From NCBI GenBank assembly GCA_007136425.1, contig SLGY01000200.1:1-35861 (forward strand): a DNA stretch of 35,861 nucleotides, in the 5' to 3' direction. The position numbers were made by a program, and so were the translations under genes. This stretch comes from Kiritimatiellia bacterium (GTDB taxonomy: Bacteria > Verrucomicrobiota > Kiritimatiellia > SLAD01). This document shows positions 10,240 to 19,250 of this stretch, piece by piece (within the stretch, counting starts at the first letter, position 1; each line of letters starts with the position of its first letter). The notes beneath the pieces are model-generated. The model had not been told where the DNA came from. It ran no database searches and saw only the letters and a list, made by a program, of their open reading frames with translations.

Positions 10240-11100
10240 CTATTCGCCAAAGAGCGAAGGGTTTTCCAGATCCTTCGCCAGCGAGTTGAACTCCAGTCGC
10301 TTGTAGAAGGCGTGCAAACCATTCGGATCGCCACCGCCTACTTTCCAATCATCCCAATCCGAAGCGAGCGGGAGATCCGCACGCAATTTCATCATGCGCA
10401 TGTTCCGTTCCACGTCTTCGCGATGCGTCTCCAATGCCTTACGCAACTTTTCCTGACTGATCTCATCCAGATTCGAGTAGATCCCCTCCACCGAACCATG
10501 CGCATTGAGCAATTTTGCGGCGGTCTTCGCGCCGACCCCCGGCACGCCGGGGATGTTGTCCGACGTATCGCCAATCAAGGCAAGCCATTCAACAATGGAT
10601 GCCGGGTCCACGCCGGTCTTCTCCCGCACCTCGGCGATTCCCATCCGCGTATCCGATTTGGTGGGCGGGACGATGAATACCCGGTCATTGACCAGTTGAA
10701 ACATGTCCTTATCGCTGGTCGCCAACAACACCTCCGCTCCGCCATGAGCGGCCTTGACCGCCAACGCGGCCATGACGTCATCCGCCTCCTGTTTGTCTTC
10801 GCGCAAAACGGATATTCCGGACAACCGCAGATATTCTTCGATGAGCGGAAACTGTTCGTTCAGCTCGTCCGGCATCGCCGCCCGCTGCGCCTTGTAGGTC
10901 GCGAGCAATTTCATCCGCTCGTCCGGCACGCCTCCATCGAAAACCGCCACCTCATAGGTGGGCGTCCATTGCCGGTTCAACTGTTGCACCATGCGTATGA
11001 AGCCGTACACCGCATTGGTCGGACGCCCTTCTTTCGTCGTCAATTCGCGTATGGCGAAGAACGCCCGATAAGCCACTGCATGGCCGTCGATGAGGAGCAA
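10240..11100 (-). CDS. Stand-alone 5'-3' exonuclease (PolA N-terminal domain-like, H3TH)
   Basis: LLLIDGHAVAYRAFFA, DGGVPDERMKLLATYKAQR, QEADDVMAALA, LLATSDKDMFQLV, GDTSDNIPGVPGVGAKTAAKLL. TTG start; in-frame TGA 12-15 bp upstream. Confidence 0.9.
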   Translation of the reverse strand: MLLIDGHAVAYRAFFAIRELTTKEGRPTNAVYGFIRMVQQLNRQWTPTYEVAVFDGGVPDERMKLLATYKAQRAAMPDELNEQFPLIEEYLRLSGISVLREDKQEADDVMAALAVKAAHGGAEVLLATSDKDMFQLVNDRVFIVPPTKSDTRMGIAEVREKTGVDPASIVEWLALIGDTSDNIPGVPGVGAKTAAKLLNAHGSVEGIYSNLDEISQEKLRKALETHREDVERNMRMMKLRADLPLASDWDDWKVGGGDPNGLHAFYKRLEFNSLAKDLENPSLFGE

Positions 11101-11152
11101 ACGTGTTTCGGGTTCAGCATTCAGGGTTCGGGATCCGGTGTTTGTTGTTCAG

Positions 11153-11166
11153 TACGTCGCGACGTA
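11153..11166. repeat. Perfect 14-bp palindrome
   Basis: TACGTCGCGACGTA. Confidence 0.85.
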
Positions 11167-11255
11167 GTTCTCCGCAGAGCGAGGAGGTCAAGAACGGAAA
11201 GTGAACATTCAAGATTTACGTTGTATTCATCCGCGCCATGGGAAAAAGACATCGG

Positions 11256-11273
11256 GCTTGACGTAAGTCAAGC
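11256..11273 (-). terminator. Candidate intrinsic terminator downstream of secretin
   Basis: Minus strand GCTTGAC-TTAC-GTCAAGC followed after 7 nt by TTTTT. Confidence 0.35.
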
Positions 11274-11345
11274 TGCTCGATTCCAGTTCCATGCCTTCGC
11301 GACGCCCGTTGAAGAACAGGCGGGCGGCTCGAAAGTCGCCGTCGC

Positions 11346-14300
11346 CTACTCCATGCCGGGCGCGGGCATCGTCATCGCGTCCGCGCGATGAATCGGTTTG
11401 CCGGCCGGATCGACCAAGCGCGCCGTCACAAAGATCAACAGATTCTCCTTGCGACTCCGCGATCCTTCGGTTCGGAACAAGCGACCCAGCAGCGGAATAT
11501 CGCCCAGGATCGGAATCTTATCATCAATCGTAGTCAGGCGTTCGCGCATCAAACCGCCCATCACCACGGTCTGTCCGTCCCAGATCACGATACTGGTGGA
11601 GACATTACGACTGGCGAAAACCGGCTGCGGAATATTGAAAACAAACTCCTGGAAATCGCCGGGCGCATCCGGATTCGGTACGCGCATGCGCGAACCGTAC
11701 TGCAACCAATCAACCAACTCGGCCACCTCGGGCGAGAGGGCGAGGTCGATCGTATAGCCATCGGGCCCGACCGTGGGGGTGACATTCAGGATCACACCCG
11801 TACGACGCGTTTCAAAGTTATCCGGCGTTACGGTCGGAGGCGAAATGACGGCGCTACCGGTCGCGCCGGAGGCCGCAGTCACTGTCGGTTCCGTGACCCG
11901 AAACTCGGTCGGGTAGATGATTTCCTGAACCACCTCAATGGAGGCATTCACGCCGCTGCGTGTCGTCACGCGCGGTGCGGACAGCAGATCGACATTGCCG
12001 CTCTGCGACAGGGCGTGCAGCACCACGCGCATTTCCGGATTGGTCAATACGCTGGAGATGCTGAGAATGTCGCCGGCAAACGTCGGATCGACCGCGGTCG
12101 CCGTGGAAAGGGGCACGATCCCGCCGTCCGTGTCGCCGAAGAAACGCATGCCTCTGCTGACATTGCCCTGATCGATTTGGATGCGTTCGCGTCCGGCAAT
12201 AGGCCCATCGCCGCGACGCTGCAGGAACTCGTAATTATCGGTGAACAACCATTGCAGGCCCAGTTCCTGCATGTCCTCTTCGGCCACTTCCACAAAGCGC
12301 GCCTCGATTTCCACCTGATTCGGAACCACGTTGAGCTGTGCAAGAATCCGTTCGAATTTTTCGAGGTTCTCCGGCGTATTCGCGACGATCAACTGGCTGA
12401 TCGTGGGGTTATACGTAATGGACGTGCCGGCGGGGAACGGGACCCCGGCGCCTTCAAAGAAGGCTTTTACATCCGCTCCGCGGCCGGGCTGCGGTTGCCG
12501 CCGCGCACCGAATTCGCCAAACCCGGTGGGTTCCGGCGCGTCGTCCGCGCGCTCTTGGACAATATCAAGGAACGAAGGTTGCACGGGATAAAGACGGGTC
12601 TGCACCCGCCCGACATCCGCGATGCCGGCAGGCGTGATAACAACCACATTGTCCTCGATGCGATGACGAAGACCGGCCACCTCGGTGATATAACGGATGG
12701 CTTCCATCAGCGAGATGCGTCGCAGATTCAGCGTAATGGTCGGCACCCCCGACACATCGGCGGGCTGGGCGGCCGGTGCCGCCACCTCGCCCCACGGATC
12801 ATCGTCGTCCCACGGGTCGTCGAAGGCGGCGGGCGACGGCGCAGCGCCGCGTCGCGGGGCGGGCGTCGGCGCCGGCGCCCCGCCGGGCATGCTCATATTC
12901 AGGATGATATTCACCCCTTCGCCTTCCGGATCGGCCGCCTCGCTGGCGTCTCTCAGGAAGGAAATTACGTCGCGAATATTCGCCTGTCGGAATTCAATAC
13001 GGGGAATGATAATGTTCTCCATTCGTTCCCGCAATTGATCGGCGCGCGTCATCGGATCCACCGGGCCGGGGCCGATCATGTCTTCGGGCAGGACCACATC
13101 GTCGCGATGCGGCGGATTCCAGGCATCACGCACTTGTTGCATCATCTGTTCCGTGGTGGCTTCCCGTAACGTATCGCTGGCGCGCCGTTTATCTTCGGCG
13201 ATGCGCCGAAGATAGCGCATGGCTGTGATATTGTATTCGTCGCGCACCAGCACGCTTTCGAACAGCAACGAGGCCCGCTCCAATTCGCCCGCCTCGTAAT
13301 AGGCCCGCCCTTCCTGCTTCAGTTCCTCAATACTCTCCCGCTTTTCGGCGATCTCGGGCCGCTCTTCGACGGGCACGGGCCGCGCCTCTTCGGCCAGACG
13401 GCGCGCCTCTTCGCGCGCAATACGCCGTTGCAAGAAGGATACGCCGCGATGGCCGGGCGAGAGGCGCAACGCCTCTTCGGTGTTCTGCCGCGCCACGCGC
13501 ATGTCGCCGTCGTCGCGATAAATCTCCTGGGCTATGCGATAATGGGCTTCCGCCAACCCCCAACGGGCGCGCTCGCGCAATTCCCGTGTCGCCGGTCGAT
13601 CGGGAATCTTCTCCCGCGCCTCTTCAAACGCCGAACGGGCACGCTGGAACTCGTCCCGATCCAACGCCTGAAATCCGGCTTCCAGACTCTTCAAGCCTTC
13701 CACCTCCGCGGCTTGACGGCGAACCTCTTCCTGCGCCGCCACATCGCGGGCCACTTCGTCCGGTGCCTCTTCTTCCGGCACTTCCTCTTCCGGAACCTCT
13801 TCCACCTCGATATCCTCGTCCGGCACCTCTTCGACTTCCGGCTCCTCGACGGGTTCATCCACCGGCTCGTCAACAGGCTCATCCACCGGTTCGTCATCAA
13901 ACAGGAAGAAATCGTCTTCCAGAGGATCGTCTACCGGCTCGGGTTCAGGCTCAGGCTCGGGTTCCGGCGCCGGCTCGGGCTCCGGTTCCGGTACGGGTTC
14001 ATCTTCCCAGTCGTCTTCAAAATCAAACAGGTCGTCGGCAAAGGGGTCTTCGTCCGCAGGCATCGGTTCTTCGACCGGCTCTTCGGCGGGTTCATCCACC
14101 GGCTCGGGTTCCGGCGTCGGCTCGGGTTCATCATCCCAGTCGTCTTCGAAGTCGAAGAGGTCGTCGGCAAAGGGGTCCTCCTCCCGGGCCGGTTCCTCCA
14201 GCGGTTCGGGATCGGCGGGTACCGCCTCGGGTTCCTCTTCCGGAGCCACCTCTTCCACATCGTCCATGCCCTCAAAGAGCGCGTCCATATCGAAGTCGTC

Positions 14301-14375
14301 CTGGGCGCTGCTACTGCCCGGACACAACCACACATACGCCAAAATCAAAATTACAAGGTTGTTGACGACTCTCAT
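11346..14375 (-). CDS. Type II/IV secretin (Amuc_1098-like) with acidic Pro-rich N-terminal region and TPR-like helical region
   Basis: Signal peptide MRVVNNLVILILAYVWLCPGSSSAQ; secretin core QVEIEARFVEV...DLLSAPRVTTRSG...GVILNVTPTVGPDGYTIDLALSPEV...TSIVIWDGQTVVMGGLMRE...KIPILGDIPLLGRLFR. Start at 14375 with GGAGAA upstream. Confidence 0.93.
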   Translation of the reverse strand: MRVVNNLVILILAYVWLCPGSSSAQDDFDMDALFEGMDDVEEVAPEEEPEAVPADPEPLEEPAREEDPFADDLFDFEDDWDDEPEPTPEPEPVDEPAEEPVEEPMPADEDPFADDLFDFEDDWEDEPVPEPEPEPAPEPEPEPEPEPVDDPLEDDFFLFDDEPVDEPVDEPVDEPVEEPEVEEVPDEDIEVEEVPEEEVPEEEAPDEVARDVAAQEEVRRQAAEVEGLKSLEAGFQALDRDEFQRARSAFEEAREKIPDRPATRELRERARWGLAEAHYRIAQEIYRDDGDMRVARQNTEEALRLSPGHRGVSFLQRRIAREEARRLAEEARPVPVEERPEIAEKRESIEELKQEGRAYYEAGELERASLLFESVLVRDEYNITAMRYLRRIAEDKRRASDTLREATTEQMMQQVRDAWNPPHRDDVVLPEDMIGPGPVDPMTRADQLRERMENIIIPRIEFRQANIRDVISFLRDASEAADPEGEGVNIILNMSMPGGAPAPTPAPRRGAAPSPAAFDDPWDDDDPWGEVAAPAAQPADVSGVPTITLNLRRISLMEAIRYITEVAGLRHRIEDNVVVITPAGIADVGRVQTRLYPVQPSFLDIVQERADDAPEPTGFGEFGARRQPQPGRGADVKAFFEGAGVPFPAGTSITYNPTISQLIVANTPENLEKFERILAQLNVVPNQVEIEARFVEVAEEDMQELGLQWLFTDNYEFLQRRGDGPIAGRERIQIDQGNVSRGMRFFGDTDGGIVPLSTATAVDPTFAGDILSISSVLTNPEMRVVLHALSQSGNVDLLSAPRVTTRSGVNASIEVVQEIIYPTEFRVTEPTVTAASGATGSAVISPPTVTPDNFETRRTGVILNVTPTVGPDGYTIDLALSPEVAELVDWLQYGSRMRVPNPDAPGDFQEFVFNIPQPVFASRNVSTSIVIWDGQTVVMGGLMRERLTTIDDKIPILGDIPLLGRLFRTEGSRSRKENLLIFVTARLVDPAGKPIHRADAMTMPAPGME

Positions 14376-14467
14376 ACGGCTTCTCCTTCCGACGGTTGTG
14401 CCCTTGGCTACGCGTCCTATAAGCACCTGAATCCTCCGTTAATACATTCTATGTCGCTCGGCGCCCC

Positions 14468-15559
14468 TTATTCCGCCGACATACGCTCGAAAAGGGTATC
14501 AAAATCCGTTGCTTCCGTTGGCTCGGGCGCGGGGGCGCGATCTGCTTCCGTTTCTCTTTGCACGGTAACTTCCGTATCCATGGACTGGTCATGTATTAAT
14601 ACGGTATTGCGCCCGATGTCAACGACATTAAATTCATTGCCCATAAGTGTTAATGTGTCTCCCACGTTCACACGATGCGTGGAGCCGTCCACGAGAAACA
14701 CCAGCTCCGCGACCCGATCGTCGATGGTCACATCCGTATCAATGGCCAGCGGAACCTGTCGGCCGTCGCCTCGTTCCAAGGTCAGCACGGAAGCGTCAAT
14801 GGACCGACCGTGAGGGCCTTCGCGCGTGCGGCGCTCAAAGTCGACGAGCGTATAACCGCGGACGGTGTCGCCCATGCGCGCGAAGTAGCTGCGATCTTCG
14901 CCGCGCACGTTGAGCATGTAGCGGTGATCGTCTTCACTGATTTCCTGCACGCCCTGGAAGCGAAGATCGAACGGACGGGTCGCCACACGACGCACCCGCA
15001 TCTTATGCGCGTGCGACGGATGATCGTCAGGATCCACCGGATTGGTTTGCGCCTCGTACTCTTCGCGTACCGTGAAACCGTCCCCGTCAAGATCGCGGTC
15101 GGCCAAGGTGGCATCAAGGGGATCAAGACCGTACTCCACATACCAATGATCCGGAATACCGTCGCCGGTGGTGTCCCGCTCGCCGCGTTTGGGTTGTTCG
15201 TACTGTGTCCAGGGACAGACCTCGGCATCATACGGGATGGGCGTACGTACGTCGGGATTGACACTGACCACGCGCAAGTCGCTTACCAGCATCCGCGCGT
15301 CGTGCCTTCGAATTTGAAAAGGGGATTGCAGCCGTTCGACGTACGGCAGCAACTCGGCGACATCCAACGGATCGTATTGCCGATATTCCACGTCAAGCCG
15401 CTCCCAATCGGCGCGTGTCAGTGCTCGTTGCGCTTCGCCGATTCGTACGAGGAGAAAAAGGGCCGAGCCGAGGAGCGCCACCAGCGTTACGACCACAAGG
15501 ACCTTGTCGTATTGCTCTTTGTACCAGACCGAGGATTTTGTGCGGGGCGCGGGACTCAT
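14468..15559 (-). CDS. Inner-membrane pilus-locus protein (Amuc_1099 position) with EF-hand/TSP3-type repeat
   Basis: N-terminal TM segment VLVVVTLVALLGSALFLLVRI; DTTGDGIPDHWYVEYGLDPLDATLADRDLDGDGFTVREEYEAQTNPVD; lies between secretin and Amuc_1100-like gene. Confidence 0.7.
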   Translation of the reverse strand: MSPAPRTKSSVWYKEQYDKVLVVVTLVALLGSALFLLVRIGEAQRALTRADWERLDVEYRQYDPLDVAELLPYVERLQSPFQIRRHDARMLVSDLRVVSVNPDVRTPIPYDAEVCPWTQYEQPKRGERDTTGDGIPDHWYVEYGLDPLDATLADRDLDGDGFTVREEYEAQTNPVDPDDHPSHAHKMRVRRVATRPFDLRFQGVQEISEDDHRYMLNVRGEDRSYFARMGDTVRGYTLVDFERRTREGPHGRSIDASVLTLERGDGRQVPLAIDTDVTIDDRVAELVFLVDGSTHRVNVGDTLTLMGNEFNVVDIGRNTVLIHDQSMDTEVTVQRETEADRAPAPEPTEATDFDTLFERMSAE

Positions 15560-16542
15560 GAGTCGCCCTCCATCACACGGGGTTTAAAGCGGTAGACATC
15601 CAGCGTCATCCTGACGCGGACGCGTTCGCGGCCCGCCACGACGCGGTCCTCGTGCAGGAGCGGCTGCTCTCTCTCCTGAGGCTCTCCGCGCGCATCCGTG
15701 CGGGGTCTTCCGCGCTCGCGCAGGCGGGTCGACAGGCGCGAGGCGGGCGATGCGCCCTCGAACGCCAATTCATTGCGCATTTCAATGTTTCGGACCACCA
15801 TCAGCATCGGGTTCTGAATGATATTGTTGAGCACTTCGCGCACCGCCTCGTCCGTCCCCAGGAAGGTCAGCGTGTAGGATTCCTTTGTGTACAAGCCTTC
15901 CACGCCTTCCGGCTCAACCGGCGTCGTTGGGGCGGCCACTTCCTCCTCCGGCACGCGCGCCGCGCGGCGGGCTGCGACGTCCGTCACTTCCCGGTGTGTG
16001 CGCTCCACGTCGAACACTTCGCGTTCCACGCTGCTCAATCGGCTGATCCCAGACTCAAAGAGCAACGAGCACAAGCGCTCGATGGTACGCAATTGGACGA
16101 CCAGCCGAGACACATGCTCCTGCATAGGCAGATTGCCCGCTTCATAACGCTGAAACCCGAAGGCCATGCCTTCGGCCAACGTGACGTCTTGTTCCGAAGC
16201 CAGACTGCGCAAGCGACGGGCCGTGCGCTCAATCTCGGCCGGGAACGCCGCCCGTTCCATCTCTTCCGGCTCGACCTGTTCAGCGGATAACGCGCTCAGC
16301 ATCGTTTCAAGATACCCGTCCAACTCGGCCAGGTTGCTGCGGACCCGTTCCACGTTTTCCGAGGACGGAAACGGCTCGCGATGATGCAATTGTTCCATGG
16401 TGGACAGCGACGCGGACAGTTCCGACTGGACCCGCGCATATTCGGAACGGAATTTGAACAACAAGACCGCAACTATCACCATCAGCACCAAGGCGATGGA
16501 GCCGCCCACGACCAGGACCATGTATTTTCTGAAAAAGGTCAT
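15556..16542 (-). CDS. Amuc_1100-like pilus-associated protein
   Basis: N-terminal TM helix plus coiled region; segments GMAFGFQRYE, LRTIERLCSLLFESGISRL and LTFLGTDEAVREVLNNIIQNPMLMVVRNIEMRNE resemble the Amuc_1100 fold; ATGA-type overlaps with both neighbours. Confidence 0.78.
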   Translation of the reverse strand: MTFFRKYMVLVVGGSIALVLMVIVAVLLFKFRSEYARVQSELSASLSTMEQLHHREPFPSSENVERVRSNLAELDGYLETMLSALSAEQVEPEEMERAAFPAEIERTARRLRSLASEQDVTLAEGMAFGFQRYEAGNLPMQEHVSRLVVQLRTIERLCSLLFESGISRLSSVEREVFDVERTHREVTDVAARRAARVPEEEVAAPTTPVEPEGVEGLYTKESYTLTFLGTDEAVREVLNNIIQNPMLMVVRNIEMRNELAFEGASPASRLSTRLRERGRPRTDARGEPQEREQPLLHEDRVVAGRERVRVRMTLDVYRFKPRVMEGDS

Positions 16543-18251
16543 AACTTAATCGGGTCTTCCAGTTGCAGTACGATGCGAAATTCCCGGACATACGTGCCTT
16601 GCGGGACCGGCGAGAGACGATCAATCTCCGAGGTCTCCTTGAAGAAGTCCGACTCGCGCAAGGAGTCTCGAAACGCGTAAATCGGCTGGGCGTTGGGAAC
16701 CTTGTCCGTATAACCCAAACCCGAAATCTCCACCGCCGTAATATCGCCCGCCTCCGTCTGCGTTTCACGCGGCTGGGCGGTGCGCCGACGCCGCGTCTCT
16801 TCCTCGGCCTCGATTTCCAGTTGTTCGCGAATGGGACTGACCGACGTGAGCCAGACGCCTTCAGGCAACAGCTCGTTGATGCCGTCCATGATTTCGGCCC
16901 AGCGCGTTTTGTCTTCGATGAGCGAATGAATCTCGGCCAACTTCTCCTCGACCGACGCGATCTGTTGTTCCGGTTCGCGCAACTGCGCCTCGACCGCCTG
17001 CAAGGCGCTCACGCGCTCGCGCACCAGTTGCAAGCGTTCCTCGCCGAGTTGCGACAGGCGCAGGAAATAAACACACCAGACAATCAGCAACACGACGATC
17101 CCATATGCAGCGGCCAGCAACACGGGATGCTTCTTGCGAAACGCCTTGTCGGACACGACGCGCGGCGGCATCAGATTGATCTCAATGGGACACGTCAACA
17201 CCCGGCGCAAGGCCAGCCCGACCACTTCACCGAGCGTATGCGCGTCACGCCCAATCTCCTCGGCGGAGATCTCATCGGCCACCGCCACGTTCATGAACGG
17301 ATTGAGATATTCAACCTCCGCTTTGAGCTTGTCCTTGAAAAACACGTCCGTATAGGGAATGACCGAGGTCCCGCCCGTCAGAAGAATGCGCTTCGGCTGA
17401 CCGCCTTCCTGTTGGCCGCGATAAAAATTGATGCTGCGATTGATTTCGGCGTGCAGCCGCGTCATCACGCTGCGAACACTCTTGGAAACCTTGTCGGCCA
17501 CTTCGCCCGGAGGCGCTTCGTACGCGCCGCCCCACGCCACGAAGGCGTGCGCCTTCTTCATGTCTTCCGCGTCCGAAAAGTCCAACTCAAACTCGCGCAT
17601 GATCTGCTGGGTAATCGCATTTCCCGCCACGGGGATACTGCGACTGAACGCGCGATTGGCTTCCAGAAAGACGAGGTCCGTGGATCGGGCGCCCATATCG
17701 ATGATCAACGCGCATTCGTCCAAGTCGCTGTAATTGTAGCGCACCGCATTGTAGAGCGCCATCGGCGCAACATCGACCAGATCGGGCAGCAGCCCGGCTT
17801 GCTCCACGCAGTCGGTTACCCCGGCGATGATATCGCCTTTGATGGCCGCGAGCATGACGTCCAGATCGCCTTCCGTGCCGCCGATCAACTGGTAATCCCA
17901 TACCACTTCCTCGATGGGGAACGGTACGTTCTGCTGCGCCTCGTATGCGACGATCTGATAAACCTTGTCCTGATCCACGGGTGGCAGCTTGACGAACCGC
18001 GAGAAGACCGACTGGCCGGAGACGGAAATGAGGACGGGCCCCGGTTTGATCTGGTGCTCCGCCAAAATCTCTTCGATGGTGCTGATGATGTAGGACGGAC
18101 GCTCTGCATCCGCGTGCGGGTCGAGTCCCAGCGACTTGATGGAATGCTTGATCAGTTCAATGCCGCCCGACTTCAGCGGAATGAATTCCGCCAACTTCAA
18201 ACTGCTCGCCCCAATATCGAGCGCCAGAATTCGATCGGCCTTCAGCATCAT
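16539..18251 (-). CDS. pilM: PilM-like ATPase fused to a PilN-like domain (Amuc_1101 position)
   Basis: DRILALDIGASSLKLAEF, LISVSGQSVFSRFVKLP, QNVPFPIEEVVWDYQLI, RSINFYRGQQEGGQPKRILLTGG; then TM helix VLLAAAYGIVVLLIVWCVYFL, coiled coil and PilN-like ELLPEGVWLTSVS. Confidence 0.9.
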   Translation of the reverse strand: MMLKADRILALDIGASSLKLAEFIPLKSGGIELIKHSIKSLGLDPHADAERPSYIISTIEEILAEHQIKPGPVLISVSGQSVFSRFVKLPPVDQDKVYQIVAYEAQQNVPFPIEEVVWDYQLIGGTEGDLDVMLAAIKGDIIAGVTDCVEQAGLLPDLVDVAPMALYNAVRYNYSDLDECALIIDMGARSTDLVFLEANRAFSRSIPVAGNAITQQIMREFELDFSDAEDMKKAHAFVAWGGAYEAPPGEVADKVSKSVRSVMTRLHAEINRSINFYRGQQEGGQPKRILLTGGTSVIPYTDVFFKDKLKAEVEYLNPFMNVAVADEISAEEIGRDAHTLGEVVGLALRRVLTCPIEINLMPPRVVSDKAFRKKHPVLLAAAYGIVVLLIVWCVYFLRLSQLGEERLQLVRERVSALQAVEAQLREPEQQIASVEEKLAEIHSLIEDKTRWAEIMDGINELLPEGVWLTSVSPIREQLEIEAEEETRRRRTAQPRETQTEAGDITAVEISGLGYTDKVPNAQPIYAFRDSLRESDFFKETSEIDRLSPVPQGTYVREFRIVLQLEDPIKL

Positions 18252-18471
18252 CGTAACAAAGTAAAGCGATATTTCTTAAGGGCGGGAACGCGGCCCGGAA
18301 AGCGGCATTATTCCAGCACACCCACATCTATATAAACTATATCGGTTCGAGGACATCCCCGCAACCATCTTTTCTTACAGTCAATGATTTTGGTACACCG
18401 ATTGCCAGCCCGCTGGCAATCATATTCGGCATGACGCGGTTGGGGAGTTCGCTTGGAGACGCGCCCCTCGT

Positions 18472-19227
18472 TCACTCCTCTTCCGTTCCGGACACGGGCG
18501 GAGGCAGCGTTTCGAGCGGCTCGCTCATCGCACAGGCGTCGTCCATGCGTACAGGCGCCTTCGCCCAGCGAGCCGCGTTGGCGATCACGCGCAAGACGTC
18601 CCGATGATAATAGGTCGGATAGGTTTCATGGCCGGGCCGGAAATAGAAGATACGTCCGTGCCCCCGTTCCCAGACGCACCCGCTGCGAAAGACCTCGCCG
18701 CCCTGGAACCAGGAAACGAATATCAGCTGGTCGGGTTCCGGAACGTCAAATCGTTCCCCGTACATTTCCTCCTGGTCGATCTCGAAATAGTCGTCCACCC
18801 CCTGCGTGATCGGATGCGACGGCGCCAGATTCCAGATCCGTTCCCGTTCCCCGGCCTCGCGCCATCTCAATGAACAATGCGTACCCAACAAGGCTTTGAA
18901 CACCTTCGCCCAATGCCCCGAATGCAGCACGATCAATCCCATCCCGCTCAACACATGACGTTGAACGCGGGCCGTGGTTTCGTCGGTGACCGCCGCGTGC
19001 GCCTTGTGTCCCCACCAGATCAGGACGTCCGTGTCCTCGAGGACCGCGTCCGCCAACCCCTGGTCCGGATCGCCCAGGGTGGCCGTCCGGATCATGAAAC
19101 CCGGATAATCCCGCAACCCCTGCTCCAACGCTTTATGAATCCCTTCCGGATACACGCGGCGCACCGCTTCATCCTCGCGTTCCTGCAAAAACTCGTTCCA
19201 TATCGTTACACGCACCGCACTGCTCAT
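18472..19227 (-). CDS. ThuA-like (trehalose utilization) family protein
   Basis: VRVTIWNEFLQERED...VLIWWGHKAHAAV...GLIVLHSGHWAKVFKALLGT...GRIFYFRPGHETYPTYYHRDVLRVIANAARWA. Confidence 0.88.
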   Translation of the reverse strand: MSSAVRVTIWNEFLQEREDEAVRRVYPEGIHKALEQGLRDYPGFMIRTATLGDPDQGLADAVLEDTDVLIWWGHKAHAAVTDETTARVQRHVLSGMGLIVLHSGHWAKVFKALLGTHCSLRWREAGERERIWNLAPSHPITQGVDDYFEIDQEEMYGERFDVPEPDQLIFVSWFQGGEVFRSGCVWERGHGRIFYFRPGHETYPTYYHRDVLRVIANAARWAKAPVRMDDACAMSEPLETLPPPVSGTEEE

Positions 19228-19250
19228 AACTCCCTTTCCTCCCGACGGGC

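Noticed and set aside
11388-13169. 593-aa plus-strand ORF
   Set aside because: Antisense to the secretin gene; His/Arg-rich composition typical of a shadow ORF.
13428-14813. 461-aa plus-strand ORF rich in Phe/Arg/Gly (FRRRLGLRFRYGFI...)
   Set aside because: Reverse complement of the acidic Glu/Pro-rich secretin N-terminus; shadow ORF.
16563-18335. 590-aa plus-strand ORF
   Set aside because: Antisense to the PilM-PilN gene, no recognisable domain.
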